A stretch of 64,000 nucleotides of DNA from CAZBMJ01 sp964493205 (GCA_964493205.1 CAZBMJ010000002.1:62001-126000); one strand, 5' to 3'; shown: positions 13,022 through 20,505, numbered from the stretch's first letter. Notes: generated by a model not told the origin, from the letters alone. Numbers and translations are program-made.

Positions 13022-13543
13022 ATGAGAATAGAGCCTATTATAAAGGAACTAGAAGAAGTAAAAATAAGACTAAGTAAGTTACAAGATTCTTTAAAAGAGT
13101 TTGATGATACTGCTAATAAATATCGTCAACAACTAATAATGAAGAGTACTCAATCTGAAAAAGTTATTAAGGTGAAACTTAAATCTCTAAAAATAGATTT
13201 TGAATTTCAAAAAATTATAAAAAATAATAAAGCTTTTAGAATTGTAGATTTTTATTTACCTAAATATAATCTTATTATAGAAGTAGATGGTTTTTATCAT
13301 TCTGATAATGAACAAAGAGGTAAAGATTTAATAAGAACTAATCAATTAGCTGATTTAGGTTACGATAAAATTCTAAGATTAGATAATATAAAAGCTAAAA
13401 ATATAACAGAAGCTGATTTGTTGAAATTAATTAAATTAGCTAAGCCTATAAGAAAATCTACAAATAATAAATTACAAAAAATAATAAAATATAAGCAACG
13501 TATAGAGCAACTTGAAAAGCTAGTACGAGATTTAAGCAAATAA
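13022..13543 (+). CDS. DUF559/Vsr-like endonuclease with coiled-coil N-terminus
   Basis: 173 residues. Residues 1-45 form a coiled coil (EELEEVKIRLSKLQDSLKEF). From about residue 55 comes a PD-(D/E)XK-type fold: RIVDFYLPKYNLIIEVDGFYHSD, then RTNQLADLGYDKILRLDN, matching the DUF559/very-short-patch-repair pattern VDF..L....IEVDG..H....D..R...L...G. Such proteins are often mobile-intron or self-standing homing nucleases. A second helical stretch closes the protein (KQRIEQLEKLVRDLSK). It has a long untranslated region before it and a terminator after it, so it is a self-contained unit. Confidence 0.75.
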   Translation: MRIEPIIKELEEVKIRLSKLQDSLKEFDDTANKYRQQLIMKSTQSEKVIKVKLKSLKIDFEFQKIIKNNKAFRIVDFYLPKYNLIIEVDGFYHSDNEQRGKDLIRTNQLADLGYDKILRLDNIKAKNITEADLLKLIKLAKPIRKSTNNKLQKIIKYKQRIEQLEKLVRDLSK

Positions 13544-13565
13544 ATTTTAATTTTAATCTGAATAT

Positions 13566-13601
13566 AAATCCTTAATCTTTTATTAGATTAGGGATTTTTT
13601 T
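13566..13601 (+). terminator. Intrinsic terminator after the DUF559-like nuclease gene
   Basis: AAATCCTTAATC pairs with GATTAGGGATTT (one G-T pair) and is followed by TTTTT. It lies 23 bases after the stop codon. Confidence 0.8.
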
Positions 13602-13632
13602 GTTTTACCTAATATATGTCAATTATTTTTCG

Positions 13633-13640
13633 TAACTTTG
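13633..13640 (+). promoter_or_regulatory. Bacteroidota-type -7 box (TAACTTTG)
   Basis: TTTTTCGTAACTTTG stands 13 bases before the ATG of the 51-residue gene. The same 15 bases recur at 17167-17181. It probably drives the operon 13654-16177. Confidence 0.75.
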
Positions 13641-13653
13641 TGTAAATTTAAAT

Positions 13654-13809
13654 ATGTCAGAAGATAGAATAAGTGCATTTGCATTTAATGTGGCAGAACA
13701 AATAGAAGATCTTATTAATGTAAGAACAAAAAATCTTGAAGAGGATAATAGAAAATATGAGTGGGAAAACAATTATGATATAGAATCAATAGAATTTAAA
13801 GTAATATAA
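13654..13809 (+). CDS. 51-residue acidic hypothetical protein
   Basis: ATG to TAA encodes an acidic helical peptide (MSEDRISAFAFNVAEQIEDL, ending NYDIESIEFKVI). It directly follows a strong promoter box and leads a tight run of small genes, so it is probably real. No family is recognised. Confidence 0.55.
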   Translation: MSEDRISAFAFNVAEQIEDLINVRTKNLEEDNRKYEWENNYDIESIEFKVI

Positions 13810-13819
13810 ACAATAAGTG

Positions 13820-13981
13820 ATGTCAAAAACAAATAAAGCTTTTGATAGGTATATGAATCCTGATGGAGGTAGAAAGAGAAAAGAATCTCAAATACATAAA
13901 TCACCTAAAGATTATAAGAAGCTAAGTAACCAAGAATTAAAAGATTTATTAAACAAAACAAAAGATGACAATAATATTTGA
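13820..13981 (+). CDS. 53-residue basic hypothetical protein
   Basis: Starts MSKTNKAFDRYMNPDGGRKR and is rich in Lys and Arg in the first half. It ends with KLSNQELKDLLNKTKDDNNI. Its last 17 bases overlap the start of the ClpP-like gene, suggesting coupled translation. No family is recognised. Confidence 0.55.
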   Translation: MSKTNKAFDRYMNPDGGRKRKESQIHKSPKDYKKLSNQELKDLLNKTKDDNNI

Positions 13982-14465
13982 TGATGAAATTAACGTAGAT
14001 TCTGTAGAGAAATTCTGTATAGACCTAGATAACATTATGCGAGGATTAGAAGAAGGAGAAACAGTAGACCTCTATATCTCAACCAATGGTGGACACAATG
14101 CATATATGCATGTTCTTATAAACTCTATTAATAAGTACGCAGATAAACTAGTTATATATCTTACTGATATAATGCAATCATGTGGTTTTATTATGTTGTG
14201 GTATTTAAGAAACTTCAATATATATGCATTGCCTTCATTTAGAGAATCTATGATACATAAAGTAGATATGGTACACAGTGTATCTAATAAACATTTTAAT
14301 AGAAGAACTCAAAGAATTAATGAAGATAATAAAACATGGTATGCTAGATGGAAAGAACTAGGACTTTCTAAAAAAGATTTAAAGAGATTTAAGAACAATA
14401 GAGATATTTACTTCTCTAGAGAACAAACATTAGAATTATTTCCTAACATAATAGAAATAGAATAA
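13965..14465 (+). CDS. ClpP-like serine protease homologue
   Basis: 166 residues. The ClpP/crotonase fold is recognisable: VDLYISTNGGHNAYMHVLI (ClpP strand with INSPGG-like turn), then IMQSCGFIM, which aligns with ClpP A-A-S-M-G and puts Ser72 at the nucleophile, and ESMIHKV, which aligns with V-M-I-H-Q and puts His98 at the base. RDIYFSREQTLELF matches the R-D-x-F-x-S-x-x-E-A region, but the usual catalytic Asp position appears to be Lys. It may be an active variant or a non-proteolytic relative. It is far from the capsid genes, so a head-maturation role is not obvious from context. Confidence 0.72.
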   Translation: MTIIFDDEINVDSVEKFCIDLDNIMRGLEEGETVDLYISTNGGHNAYMHVLINSINKYADKLVIYLTDIMQSCGFIMLWYLRNFNIYALPSFRESMIHKVDMVHSVSNKHFNRRTQRINEDNKTWYARWKELGLSKKDLKRFKNNRDIYFSREQTLELFPNIIEIE

Positions 14466-14466
14466 A

Positions 14467-14859
14467 ATGAAAACATATAAACCTTTACCTGATAATCTAA
14501 CTATTAAACCTAGCTCTATACATGGACTAGGTGTATTTGCTACAGAAGATATACCACTTCAAAATACTTACGTATTTTTAGGTTATACTCACTACGTAAT
14601 AGAAGGAACTTTATATAGAGTAAATTATGGTGGATTCATTAATCACTCTAATGATCCTAATTGTAAATTATTTCCTATTAGTAAAGAAGAAGATTATGAA
14701 GCTTTTCAAATGGTTACAATCAAGGATATTAAAGCAGGAGAAGAGTTAACCTTAGATTACACAAGGGAGTTATGTGGATTAACAGGATATGAAGATGCTG
14801 ATTTTTTAAAAGAAGAATTTAAATCATGTTTAAGTGATATTGAAAAATATGGATTTTAA
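14467..14859 (+). CDS. SET-domain protein (putative lysine methyltransferase)
   Basis: 130 residues forming almost a bare SET domain: SSIHGLGVFATEDI (first strand, residues 17-29), GGFINHSNDPNC (55-66, the N-H-S-x-x-P-N SAM/active-site motif) and IKAGEELTLDY (88-98, the E-L-x-x-D-Y motif with catalytic Tyr98). All signature residues are present, so activity is plausible. In known families SET enzymes methylate protein lysines; the target here is unknown. There is no pre-SET or DNA-binding extension. It begins one base after the ClpP-like stop, in the same operon. Confidence 0.85.
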   Translation: MKTYKPLPDNLTIKPSSIHGLGVFATEDIPLQNTYVFLGYTHYVIEGTLYRVNYGGFINHSNDPNCKLFPISKEEDYEAFQMVTIKDIKAGEELTLDYTRELCGLTGYEDADFLKEEFKSCLSDIEKYGF

Positions 14860-14983
14860 AAAATATATAGAACTTAAACCGTTAGCTTTAAAACTACTTT
14901 ATTCATTTGAGAAACATAAACTTCCTTATTATGATGAAACAAATAAAGTAGCAGAAATTATAAAAATATTAAATAATAATTAA
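14849..14983 (+). CDS. 44-residue hypothetical protein
   Basis: Starts MDFKKYIELKPLALKLLYSF inside the 3' end of the SET gene (11-base overlap) and ends AEIIKILNNN. Helical and basic. Tight coupling suggests a real gene; no family is recognised. Confidence 0.5.
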   Translation: MDFKKYIELKPLALKLLYSFEKHKLPYYDETNKVAEIIKILNNN

Positions 14984-14993
14984 ATAAATAAAA

Positions 14994-15215
14994 ATGATAA
15001 TTAGACACAAAGCTGTAGTACAGCAACCAAGAATTAAAAGAGACAAAACTGGTATGGTATCATTTGGTACTCTTTTAGAATTAACTAAAGAACAGTTTGA
15101 TGAATTAAATGATACCTACTACAATGGTACAGAAGTATTCTTATTTGTAGTAGGAGAAGATGATTTAGTAGATTTTGTAAAAGAATTAGGTGAAGATCTT
15201 TTAAACAATAAATGA
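14994..15215 (+). CDS. 73-residue acidic hypothetical protein
   Basis: MIIRHKAVVQQPRIKRDKTG followed by FGTLLELTKEQFDELNDTYY and an acidic end (GEDDLVDFVKELGEDLL). Strand-then-helix composition, no signal peptide. Its stop overlaps the next start (ATGATG at 15212). No family is recognised. Confidence 0.5.
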   Translation: MIIRHKAVVQQPRIKRDKTGMVSFGTLLELTKEQFDELNDTYYNGTEVFLFVVGEDDLVDFVKELGEDLLNNK

Positions 15216-15493
15216 TGAAAGTAATTGAGATAAGTTTAGAAGATTATAATAAACTAGAACTTAAACCTATCTTTGAAGAGTTAAACGTTGAGTATGTGTT
15301 AGGAGGTTATTATGGATTAACTAAATTAAGAAAAGAAGAATTCTTTAGTGAATTAGAAATGATTCATATACCTGGTTTTGATAATTCAATGTTCTTCTTT
15401 TTAAGAAGGGATATTCCAGGAACTAATCAATCATATAGTTTAATTCTCTATAGTGGAGTAAATATAGTAGGACATATAAAAATAAAAATATAA
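15212..15493 (+). CDS. 93-residue hypothetical protein
   Basis: MMKVIEISLEDYNKLELKPI, then GGYYGLTKLRKEEFFSELE and a hydrophobic strand-rich end (SYSLILYSGVNIVGHIKIKI). No motif is recognised. Overlaps both neighbours by one to four bases, as expected in a compact operon. Confidence 0.5.
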   Translation: MMKVIEISLEDYNKLELKPIFEELNVEYVLGGYYGLTKLRKEEFFSELEMIHIPGFDNSMFFFLRRDIPGTNQSYSLILYSGVNIVGHIKIKI

Positions 15494-16101
15494 TGAAAAC
15501 AATTTGTAATTTAATTTTAGTAGATGCATCAGGAAGTATGCAAAATAGAGTATCAGATGTTAAAGGTGGTTTAATGAAACTATTCTCTGATATTAAGGAA
15601 GAAAAGGAACTTAATCAGCATACTATTGTATGTGATTTTTCTAATGATTTTAATGTACTCGTTAATACAGTAGATTCTAAGCTTTTAACTTCAGAAATGA
15701 TAGATAAGTATAAAACTAGAGGATCAACTTCATTATTTGATGCTATTAAGAAATCATTTGAATTAGTTCCAAAAGGAGTAGATGGTGTATTTGTATCTAT
15801 TATAACTGATGGAGAAGAAAACTCTTCTGTAGAATGTAATTCAACTCAAGTAAAACAATTAATATCTTTAGGTAAAGAAAATAAATGGGGTATTACGTTT
15901 ATGGGGTGTGATGAGAAAGCATTAGATATAGCTAAATCCATAGGTATAAATAGTATACTACAATTTGCAGATAATGCATTAGGTTATGAGAAAGCAAGTA
16001 AAGAAAGAAGTTTTGCTTATGCAAGTTATACATCTAGCGTTAAAAAAGCAGTTACATTAGATGAGATTCAATCTGATGATTTATTCACTAAACCAAATTA
16101 A
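15493..16101 (+). CDS. Stand-alone VWA-domain protein
   Basis: 202 residues covering a single von Willebrand A domain: NLILVDASGSM (metal-site D-x-S-x-S at residues 11-15), RGSTSLFDAI (the conserved Thr, about residue 77) and VFVSIITDGEENSS (the third acidic loop, about 100-113). All metal-coordinating residues are in place. Resembles TerY/chelatase-type cytoplasmic VWA proteins that act with partner ATPases or kinases; no such partner is visible nearby. The last 40 residues (SFAYASYTSSVKKAVTLDEI) extend past the fold. It is the second VWA protein of the window. Confidence 0.85.
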   Translation: MKTICNLILVDASGSMQNRVSDVKGGLMKLFSDIKEEKELNQHTIVCDFSNDFNVLVNTVDSKLLTSEMIDKYKTRGSTSLFDAIKKSFELVPKGVDGVFVSIITDGEENSSVECNSTQVKQLISLGKENKWGITFMGCDEKALDIAKSIGINSILQFADNALGYEKASKERSFAYASYTSSVKKAVTLDEIQSDDLFTKPN

Positions 16102-16102
16102 T

Positions 16103-16177
16103 ATGAAAAAACAAATTAAACCAAAACCTAAAATTACTAAAATGAGTAAAGGAGGTAAAGTTAAAAAGAATTGTTAA
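16103..16177 (+). CDS. 24-residue strongly basic peptide
   Basis: Encodes MKKQIKPKPKITKMSKGGKV and KKNC: ten Lys in 24 residues and a C-terminal Cys. It begins one base after the VWA stop and ends just before the terminator, so it is the last frame of the operon. Too short for certainty. Confidence 0.4.
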   Translation: MKKQIKPKPKITKMSKGGKVKKNC

Positions 16178-16183
16178 CAAAAA

Positions 16184-16209
16184 AAAGGAGAGTATTTTTA
16201 CTCTCCTTT
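16184..16209. terminator. Bidirectional terminator between converging genes
   Basis: AAAAAGGAGAGT pairs with ACTCTCCTTT around TTTTT. A-run on one side and T-run on the other serve both the plus operon ending at 16177 and the minus gene ending at 16215. Confidence 0.8.
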
Positions 16210-16214
16210 CTTGT

Positions 16215-17051
16215 TTAAAAATCATACTTAATTTTTCTTGGAATAATACTCTCTATTTCCTTCTTCATGTATTCAAATCTATATGGTTTGTTTAGATGTG
16301 TAAATCCCAGATATCTAGGAGTAAATCCTCCTTGCTCTAATAACCACGCATACGCACTTATCTGTAGTCTATAATGGTTGTAGTTACAGCAGCCTAAATG
16401 GTCTAAAGGACTTAACATTTTACCGCCATAAAAATTAGCAGTTTTTATTTCCTTATTAGTCTTATGATCATCTATATCTATATACCTTACTCCTTTAATA
16501 GTATCTATAAATACAAGGTCTGCTTGTCCTGCTATTTTAACCTCTGAATTCCATAATATACATTCAGGATGAAAACCATCTTCTAAATCTATTAGTTGTT
16601 TAACAGAAGAAGTTCTAACTTCCTCTCCTTTCTTAAATTCAATAATACTAGAAGGAATAGTCTTACATTCTATATTAGTGTAAGGATTAATACACACACC
16701 ACTTCTTAAAGCTTGTTGTTCTTTAAATGTGTGATAATCATTTCCTTTTTTAATAGAAGCATTTCTCTTATCTTCCCATTCTTCTAATATCTCTTTGATA
16801 ACAGGTGCTACAAGCTCATCAGAGACCACTGAGCGAAAGAAATTTATAATCCTAGGATCAGTATGATGAAGTCCTGAGATTTGTCTCAGACGCTTAAACT
16901 CTCCTTTACCTAAAATCCTTTCATAAGCTTTATACTTACTGTAGTGATCTCCCATAAAAGGACGCTTGTACTTACCTATCAAAGTACTAACAGAAGTATA
17001 TACTTCATTCTCTAGTTCGTAAGTGTGTAATTTTGAATTAAATTTTATCAT
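16215..17051 (-). CDS. PD-(D/E)XK nuclease (RecB/Cas4-like)
   Basis: 278 residues. KGNDYHTFKEQQ (about residue 105) gives the early His. VKIAGQADLVFID and VRYIDIDDHKTNK (about 170-198) are the G-x-x-D and D-x-K strands of RecB-family exonucleases, and YRLQISAYAWLLEQGG is the downstream Q-x-x-x-Y motif. All catalytic positions are present. RecB-like nucleases of this size are common in crAss-like and other phages, in recombination and DNA processing. It is the only minus-strand gene between 13 and 64 kb, with its own promoter at 17079-17086, and converges on the SET/VWA operon. Confidence 0.8.
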   Translation of the reverse strand: MIKFNSKLHTYELENEVYTSVSTLIGKYKRPFMGDHYSKYKAYERILGKGEFKRLRQISGLHHTDPRIINFFRSVVSDELVAPVIKEILEEWEDKRNASIKKGNDYHTFKEQQALRSGVCINPYTNIECKTIPSSIIEFKKGEEVRTSSVKQLIDLEDGFHPECILWNSEVKIAGQADLVFIDTIKGVRYIDIDDHKTNKEIKTANFYGGKMLSPLDHLGCCNYNHYRLQISAYAWLLEQGGFTPRYLGFTHLNKPYRFEYMKKEIESIIPRKIKYDF

Positions 17052-17078
17052 ATATTTATTATTTTACTCATTTAACTG

Positions 17079-17086
17079 CAAAGTTA
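17079..17086 (-). promoter_or_regulatory. Bacteroidota-type -7 box for the RecB-like gene
   Basis: On the minus strand TAACTTTGCA, 28 bases before the ATG. It is back-to-back with the plus-strand box at 17174-17181, so the intergenic segment 17052-17199 is a divergent promoter region. Confidence 0.7.
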
Positions 17087-17173
17087 CAACAAAAAAATGA
17101 CTTATTTTGTATATTATCCTATTTTTTTAACATAGAAATTAATAATACCCTTCTTTTTTAAATATATTTTTCG

Positions 17174-17181
17174 TAACTTTG
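17174..17181 (+). promoter_or_regulatory. Bacteroidota-type -7 box opening the head operon
   Basis: TTTTTCGTAACTTTGCA, 18 bases before the ATG at 17200, nearly identical to the box at 13633-13640. It should drive the tightly spaced genes from 17200 to about 20351. Confidence 0.75.
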
Positions 17182-17199
17182 CACTAAAGTTAGAAAGCA

Positions 17200-17559
17200 A
17201 TGAAGATAATTAAACTAAATTCTAAATATGAACTACTATCTATAATGATAGACTTAGCTCTTATTTTAAAATTACCTAAAGAATTTGGTCTTAGAGATAG
17301 AGAAAAGGAATTTCTAATACATACTATTATATTGTCTAATGAAGGTTATACTTTAGAAAGCGCAGAGATGGTAAAGACCATAGCAAAGCTTATGAACATT
17401 AAACCTGATGATGTATATAATTATAGAAAGATTCTAAAAAATAAAGGATGGTTAGTTCAAACTATAGATGGTTTTGAATTATTAAGTGCTTTAGATTATA
17501 CAGATAGAGATATTCCTAATGATATAGAAATTAAATATAAACTATCAGTAGCAAGATGA
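17200..17559 (+). CDS. Hypothetical protein, possible winged-helix fold
   Basis: 119 residues. YTLESAEMVKTIAKLMNIKPDDVYNYRKILKNKGWLV reads like a helix-turn-helix with a wing, in the style of small DNA-binding proteins that sit ahead of terminase genes. The end (YTDRDIPNDIEIKYKLSV) is strand-rich. It is the first gene after the promoter and overlaps the next gene by four bases. A transcription or DNA-packaging role is inference. Confidence 0.5.
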   Translation: MKIIKLNSKYELLSIMIDLALILKLPKEFGLRDREKEFLIHTIILSNEGYTLESAEMVKTIAKLMNIKPDDVYNYRKILKNKGWLVQTIDGFELLSALDYTDRDIPNDIEIKYKLSVAR

Positions 17560-17942
17560 CCTTTTATGATAAAAATGAAGATATAATAAATGCCCTATCT
17601 TCAAAACATAGGGTAGAAAGAGATTTAATAGAACAGATGATTAATCATACATTTCTATCAGTAAGAGAAGCAATGGCACTAGAAGAGATGCCAAATATTT
17701 TACTACATAACTGGGGAAGATTTTTTCCTCGTCTTAGGCACATTGAGAATAAGCTCTTGAAGTATTCTATTTACTTAAGAAAAGGAGGTATTCTAAATGA
17801 TTATAATTTTAAACGTTTGAGAGCTTTTCTCAGTGCCTATGACAGATTATGTAATGAATCAAAAAGAGTTAAAAAAGATTTTGAATATTTAAAAGAACAA
17901 GTAATAATATATGAAGCAAGAAACAGAGACGAGGAAGAATGA
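17556..17942 (+). CDS. IHF/HU-like DNA-binding protein
   Basis: 128 residues. Residues 5-60 follow the HU/IHF N-terminal pattern: EDIINALSSKHRVERDLIEQMINHTFLSVREAM (two helices), then an acidic turn and LLHNWGRFFPRLRH in place of the usual I-x-x-G-x-F-x-x-R. The C-terminal half is helical rather than the classic DNA-binding arm, so it is an IHF-like variant. crAss-like phages are known to carry IHF-like genes close to their terminase and portal genes, which fits this position. It may bend DNA in packaging or replication. Confidence 0.55.
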   Translation: MTFYDKNEDIINALSSKHRVERDLIEQMINHTFLSVREAMALEEMPNILLHNWGRFFPRLRHIENKLLKYSIYLRKGGILNDYNFKRLRAFLSAYDRLCNESKRVKKDFEYLKEQVIIYEARNRDEEE

Positions 17943-18237
17943 TCCAGTAGTATTTGCTTTATCTACACAAACATGGTTGATTAAAAAACATCCTGTAGAT
18001 GAAGAAAGTAATATTATAGATCCTAATTTTAATGCTAGAACTTATACTAAAAAAGCATACAAAGCATTCTTACAAGGTAAATCTTATTTTACTTATAAAG
18101 GAACTACGTATGTTGTTCCTAAGATGCAACGAAGTACATTAGATAAACATCTAGATAGTATAAACTTAGATGAGAATGGAAATTTAATTGTTCCAGAAGA
18201 AAGTATAGAAAATAAAATTATAGAGCAATGGGGATAA
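17911..18237 (+). CDS. Hypothetical protein, 108 residues
   Basis: Starts 32 bases inside the previous gene (MKQETETRKNDPVVFALSTQ). The middle (KKAYKAFLQGKSYFTYKGTTYVVPKMQRST) is basic, and the end is acidic (EESIENKIIEQWG). No family is recognised. Its position between the IHF-like gene and terminase suggests a DNA-packaging or head-assembly accessory. Confidence 0.5.
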   Translation: MKQETETRKNDPVVFALSTQTWLIKKHPVDEESNIIDPNFNARTYTKKAYKAFLQGKSYFTYKGTTYVVPKMQRSTLDKHLDSINLDENGNLIVPEESIENKIIEQWG

Positions 18238-18479
18238 GAGATATAGAAAATTTAACTACTCCTGAATATTTAGCTATTCTAATTAATTATCTAGCAGTAT
18301 TACAGGATGGTAGAACAAAACCAGACACAAAAGGTGGCGGTTATATAAGAGAAAGTGTTTACAATATTGATGAGATAGAAGAAGTTAAAAATGAGATAAA
18401 TAATATTCTTAGAATTAACATAGCACCTAAATCAATAGAATTTGTAAATAAAACTAAAAATAATTATTTTAATAAGTAA
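18228..18479 (+). CDS. Hypothetical protein, 83 residues
   Basis: MGIRDIENLTTPEYLAILIN, followed by a Gly/Lys loop and EEVKNEINNILRINIAPKSI. Helical, no signal peptide. Ten-base overlap with the previous gene. No family is recognised. Confidence 0.45.
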   Translation: MGIRDIENLTTPEYLAILINYLAVLQDGRTKPDTKGGGYIRESVYNIDEIEEVKNEINNILRINIAPKSIEFVNKTKNNYFNK

Positions 18480-18489
18480 ATAGAAAGAA

Positions 18490-19173
18490 ATGACAAACGG
18501 ACCTACATTAATGAACATGAAGAATGGATCTAGTATTCCTAGTTCTAAAATGCAACTTAAACAAAGAGCAGGAGAAGCAACTTTTAATTATGGGGCTAAT
18601 CCAACACCTGAACAACTTGAAACAAGAGTATTAGAATTAACTAAAGATAATACTGAACTAATTAATAAACAAAGAGAGAGAGAAAGAATTAGTAGAGAAG
18701 CAATGGAAGCATCTTATAAAGAATGGTTAAAAATTCCATTAGAAGATAAATATATTAATGAACAATTACTTGTTCCTGATACAGTTCTTATTCGTCTATT
18801 TTATTATAATGAATCTGAAAATATTAGTTCAGTTCTTATTCTAAGCGAAGAAGATAAAAAGTCTTTTCATAAAGTACTTCCTATAGGTAGAATACTTAGT
18901 TCTAATGTAGACTTTCTAAAACCTGGAGATATAGTTAAACTACCAGCAGTTTATGGAAAGAACGTATTAAGTCATGAATGGGTACAATGGTCTAAAGATG
19001 TAGCAGAACAACCTTCTCTAAAAAGAGAATATCCTATGCCTCCTATGTATATAGGAAAGCTTAATGAATGGTCTAATTACATCTATCAGGTAGATCCTTT
19101 CTCAGATACATCTATGGAAGATCAACATACATTTTGTATTCCTTATAGAATATTACAAACTAAAAGTATATAA
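18490..19173 (+). CDS. Possible GroES-like beta-barrel protein with coiled-coil N-terminus
   Basis: 227 residues. Residues 38-80 are a coiled coil (TPEQLETRVLELTKDNTELI, then KQRERERISREAM). From about residue 92 comes LLVPDTVLIRLFYYN.., VLPIGRILSS and FLKPGDIVKLPAVYG, the order of strands seen in the GroES/chaperonin-10 fold: start with V-L-I-R, mid V-x-x-x-G-x-I, then K-P-G-D-x-V. This is pattern-level evidence only. A capsid-folding co-chaperone near head genes would make sense but is inference. Confidence 0.5.
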   Translation: MTNGPTLMNMKNGSSIPSSKMQLKQRAGEATFNYGANPTPEQLETRVLELTKDNTELINKQRERERISREAMEASYKEWLKIPLEDKYINEQLLVPDTVLIRLFYYNESENISSVLILSEEDKKSFHKVLPIGRILSSNVDFLKPGDIVKLPAVYGKNVLSHEWVQWSKDVAEQPSLKREYPMPPMYIGKLNEWSNYIYQVDPFSDTSMEDQHTFCIPYRILQTKSI

Positions 19174-19174
19174 G

Positions 19175-19615
19175 ATGAGTAAGTTTAAAGAAGGAGATAT
19201 TATAGTAAAAAACGACTACACATATGTTTGTAGAATAGTAGGAGAAACAGAAGCATTATTTGAAAAAAGATGGTTTAAGGGATTGTTTAAAAATCCTGAA
19301 AATTCTCCTTGTGTTAGTGGTTGTGGTGATGAAGGATTTTCATGTAATGATACTATAATTTTATTTTCAGACAAATGTAGATATTTAGTAAATACTAAAC
19401 ATAGTAATAATAAAAATGTTTGCTCAACAAAAGATAATTTATATCCAGTAATAGGAACATATATACAATGTCAAGGTACTCCTATTAATTTAGAAAAATT
19501 AAAATATCATTATCCAGAAGCATATAAAAACTATATTACAAGTTTATATGATAGATTACCTAAAGAACAAGTAGAAATGGAGGTTAAAAAGAAAAATAAA
19601 AAATCTAAAAAATGA
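19175..19615 (+). CDS. Hypothetical protein, 146 residues, Cys-containing
   Basis: Begins MSKFKEGDIIVKNDYTYVCR, a small barrel-like strand pattern, with further Cys in SPCVSGCGDEGFSCNDT, and ends in a Lys-rich tail (VEMEVKKKNKKSKK). The Cys pattern could bind zinc. No family is recognised. It overlaps the next gene by four bases. Confidence 0.5.
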   Translation: MSKFKEGDIIVKNDYTYVCRIVGETEALFEKRWFKGLFKNPENSPCVSGCGDEGFSCNDTIILFSDKCRYLVNTKHSNNKNVCSTKDNLYPVIGTYIQCQGTPINLEKLKYHYPEAYKNYITSLYDRLPKEQVEMEVKKKNKKSKK

Positions 19616-20007
19616 TAATATTATTAGTAATCCTTTTCTTTGTTAGTATGTTACTTTTACATGCAAGATATAAGCAAGGTTATAGCTGGAAAGATATCTT
19701 TTCTCCTAAACGTTGGAAAGCTGTATATGTATGGTTTCTTAAACTAGGTTTAAAGAAAACAGGAGAAACAGAAAAGTATCTAACAACAAATGAACTCTTA
19801 CAATACTCTTATAGAGTAGCTAAATGTGGAGATTGTTTACAAGCAGGTAAATGTTTACATTGTGGTTGTAATGCAGAAGGAAGACTTAATGGAATAACAG
19901 ATGAATGTTCCGCAGGTAAATGGGGGCAGATGTTAACAGACGAAGAAATGAAAACCTTTTTAAGAGATAATGAACTAATATTCAACGTAGAAATAAAGAA
20001 GAAATGA
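19612..20007 (+). CDS. Membrane-anchored zinc-ribbon-like protein
   Basis: 131 residues. Residues 2-18 (IILLVILFFVSMLLLHA) form one membrane anchor. About residues 72-105 carry CGDCLQAGKCLHCGC and a further Cys in ITDECSAGKWG, a five- to six-Cys metal-binding knot. I have seen this arrangement, a short Cys-knot with CLHCGC, in phages of Bacteroidota just ahead of structural genes, without assigned function. The orientation is likely N-out, C-in, but uncertain. Confidence 0.55.
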   Translation: MIILLVILFFVSMLLLHARYKQGYSWKDIFSPKRWKAVYVWFLKLGLKKTGETEKYLTTNELLQYSYRVAKCGDCLQAGKCLHCGCNAEGRLNGITDECSAGKWGQMLTDEEMKTFLRDNELIFNVEIKKK

Positions 20008-20351
20008 TAACATTTACAAATATAGATTTAGTAAATCCAGATATTCCTAAAGGAGGTAGTATCGTTATGGAGTTTCCTTTTGAAGGAGATCCTAATGAGA
20101 TCAAACAAATATCTCCTGGATGTGGATGTACTGCAGATTGCAAGAAAGTAGGAAATAAAGTAGTAGCTACATTTAAAGATCCTTTTAGTGATGCAGATAA
20201 GAAAAATTATCCTGGAGGTAAAATTCCTTATAGCAAAAGCATAAATGTTTTCTTTGAAGAGCCAACAATAGTAATACAAGGAATGAGTAAGATAGTTAAG
20301 CAAGATAGACAAAAAATAACATTAAAATTTTCAGGAAATATAATAATTTAA
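20004..20351 (+). CDS. DUF1573-like protein
   Basis: 115 residues. FTNIDLVNPDIPKGGSIVMEFPFEGD then PGCGCTADCKKVGNKVVATF follows DUF1573: an Ig-like strand followed by the C-x-C motif. DUF1573 is widespread in Bacteroidota, usually outside the cytoplasm, but this copy has no signal peptide, so the phage form may be virion- or cytoplasm-based. It ends the first run of the operon, just before the terminator at 20428. Confidence 0.65.
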   Translation: MITFTNIDLVNPDIPKGGSIVMEFPFEGDPNEIKQISPGCGCTADCKKVGNKVVATFKDPFSDADKKNYPGGKIPYSKSINVFFEEPTIVIQGMSKIVKQDRQKITLKFSGNIII

Positions 20352-20427
20352 CCTATCTGAATACTACTAGAGCATAATCTTGCAATATAGTATTTATCGT
20401 ACAACTCCATCTCCTGTACAAAAATAT

Positions 20428-20454
20428 AAAAGGAGGTAACTTCTACCTCCTTTT
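20428..20454 (+). terminator. Intrinsic terminator after the DUF1573 gene
   Basis: AAAAGGAGGTA pairs with TACCTCCTTTT around a four-base loop, followed by ATTAAATTTTTTT. Position 20352-20505 is otherwise empty. Confidence 0.8.
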
Positions 20455-20505
20455 ATTAAATTTTTTTTAACATATGAATAAAGGATTAATAAAAATAAAA
20501 AAAAA

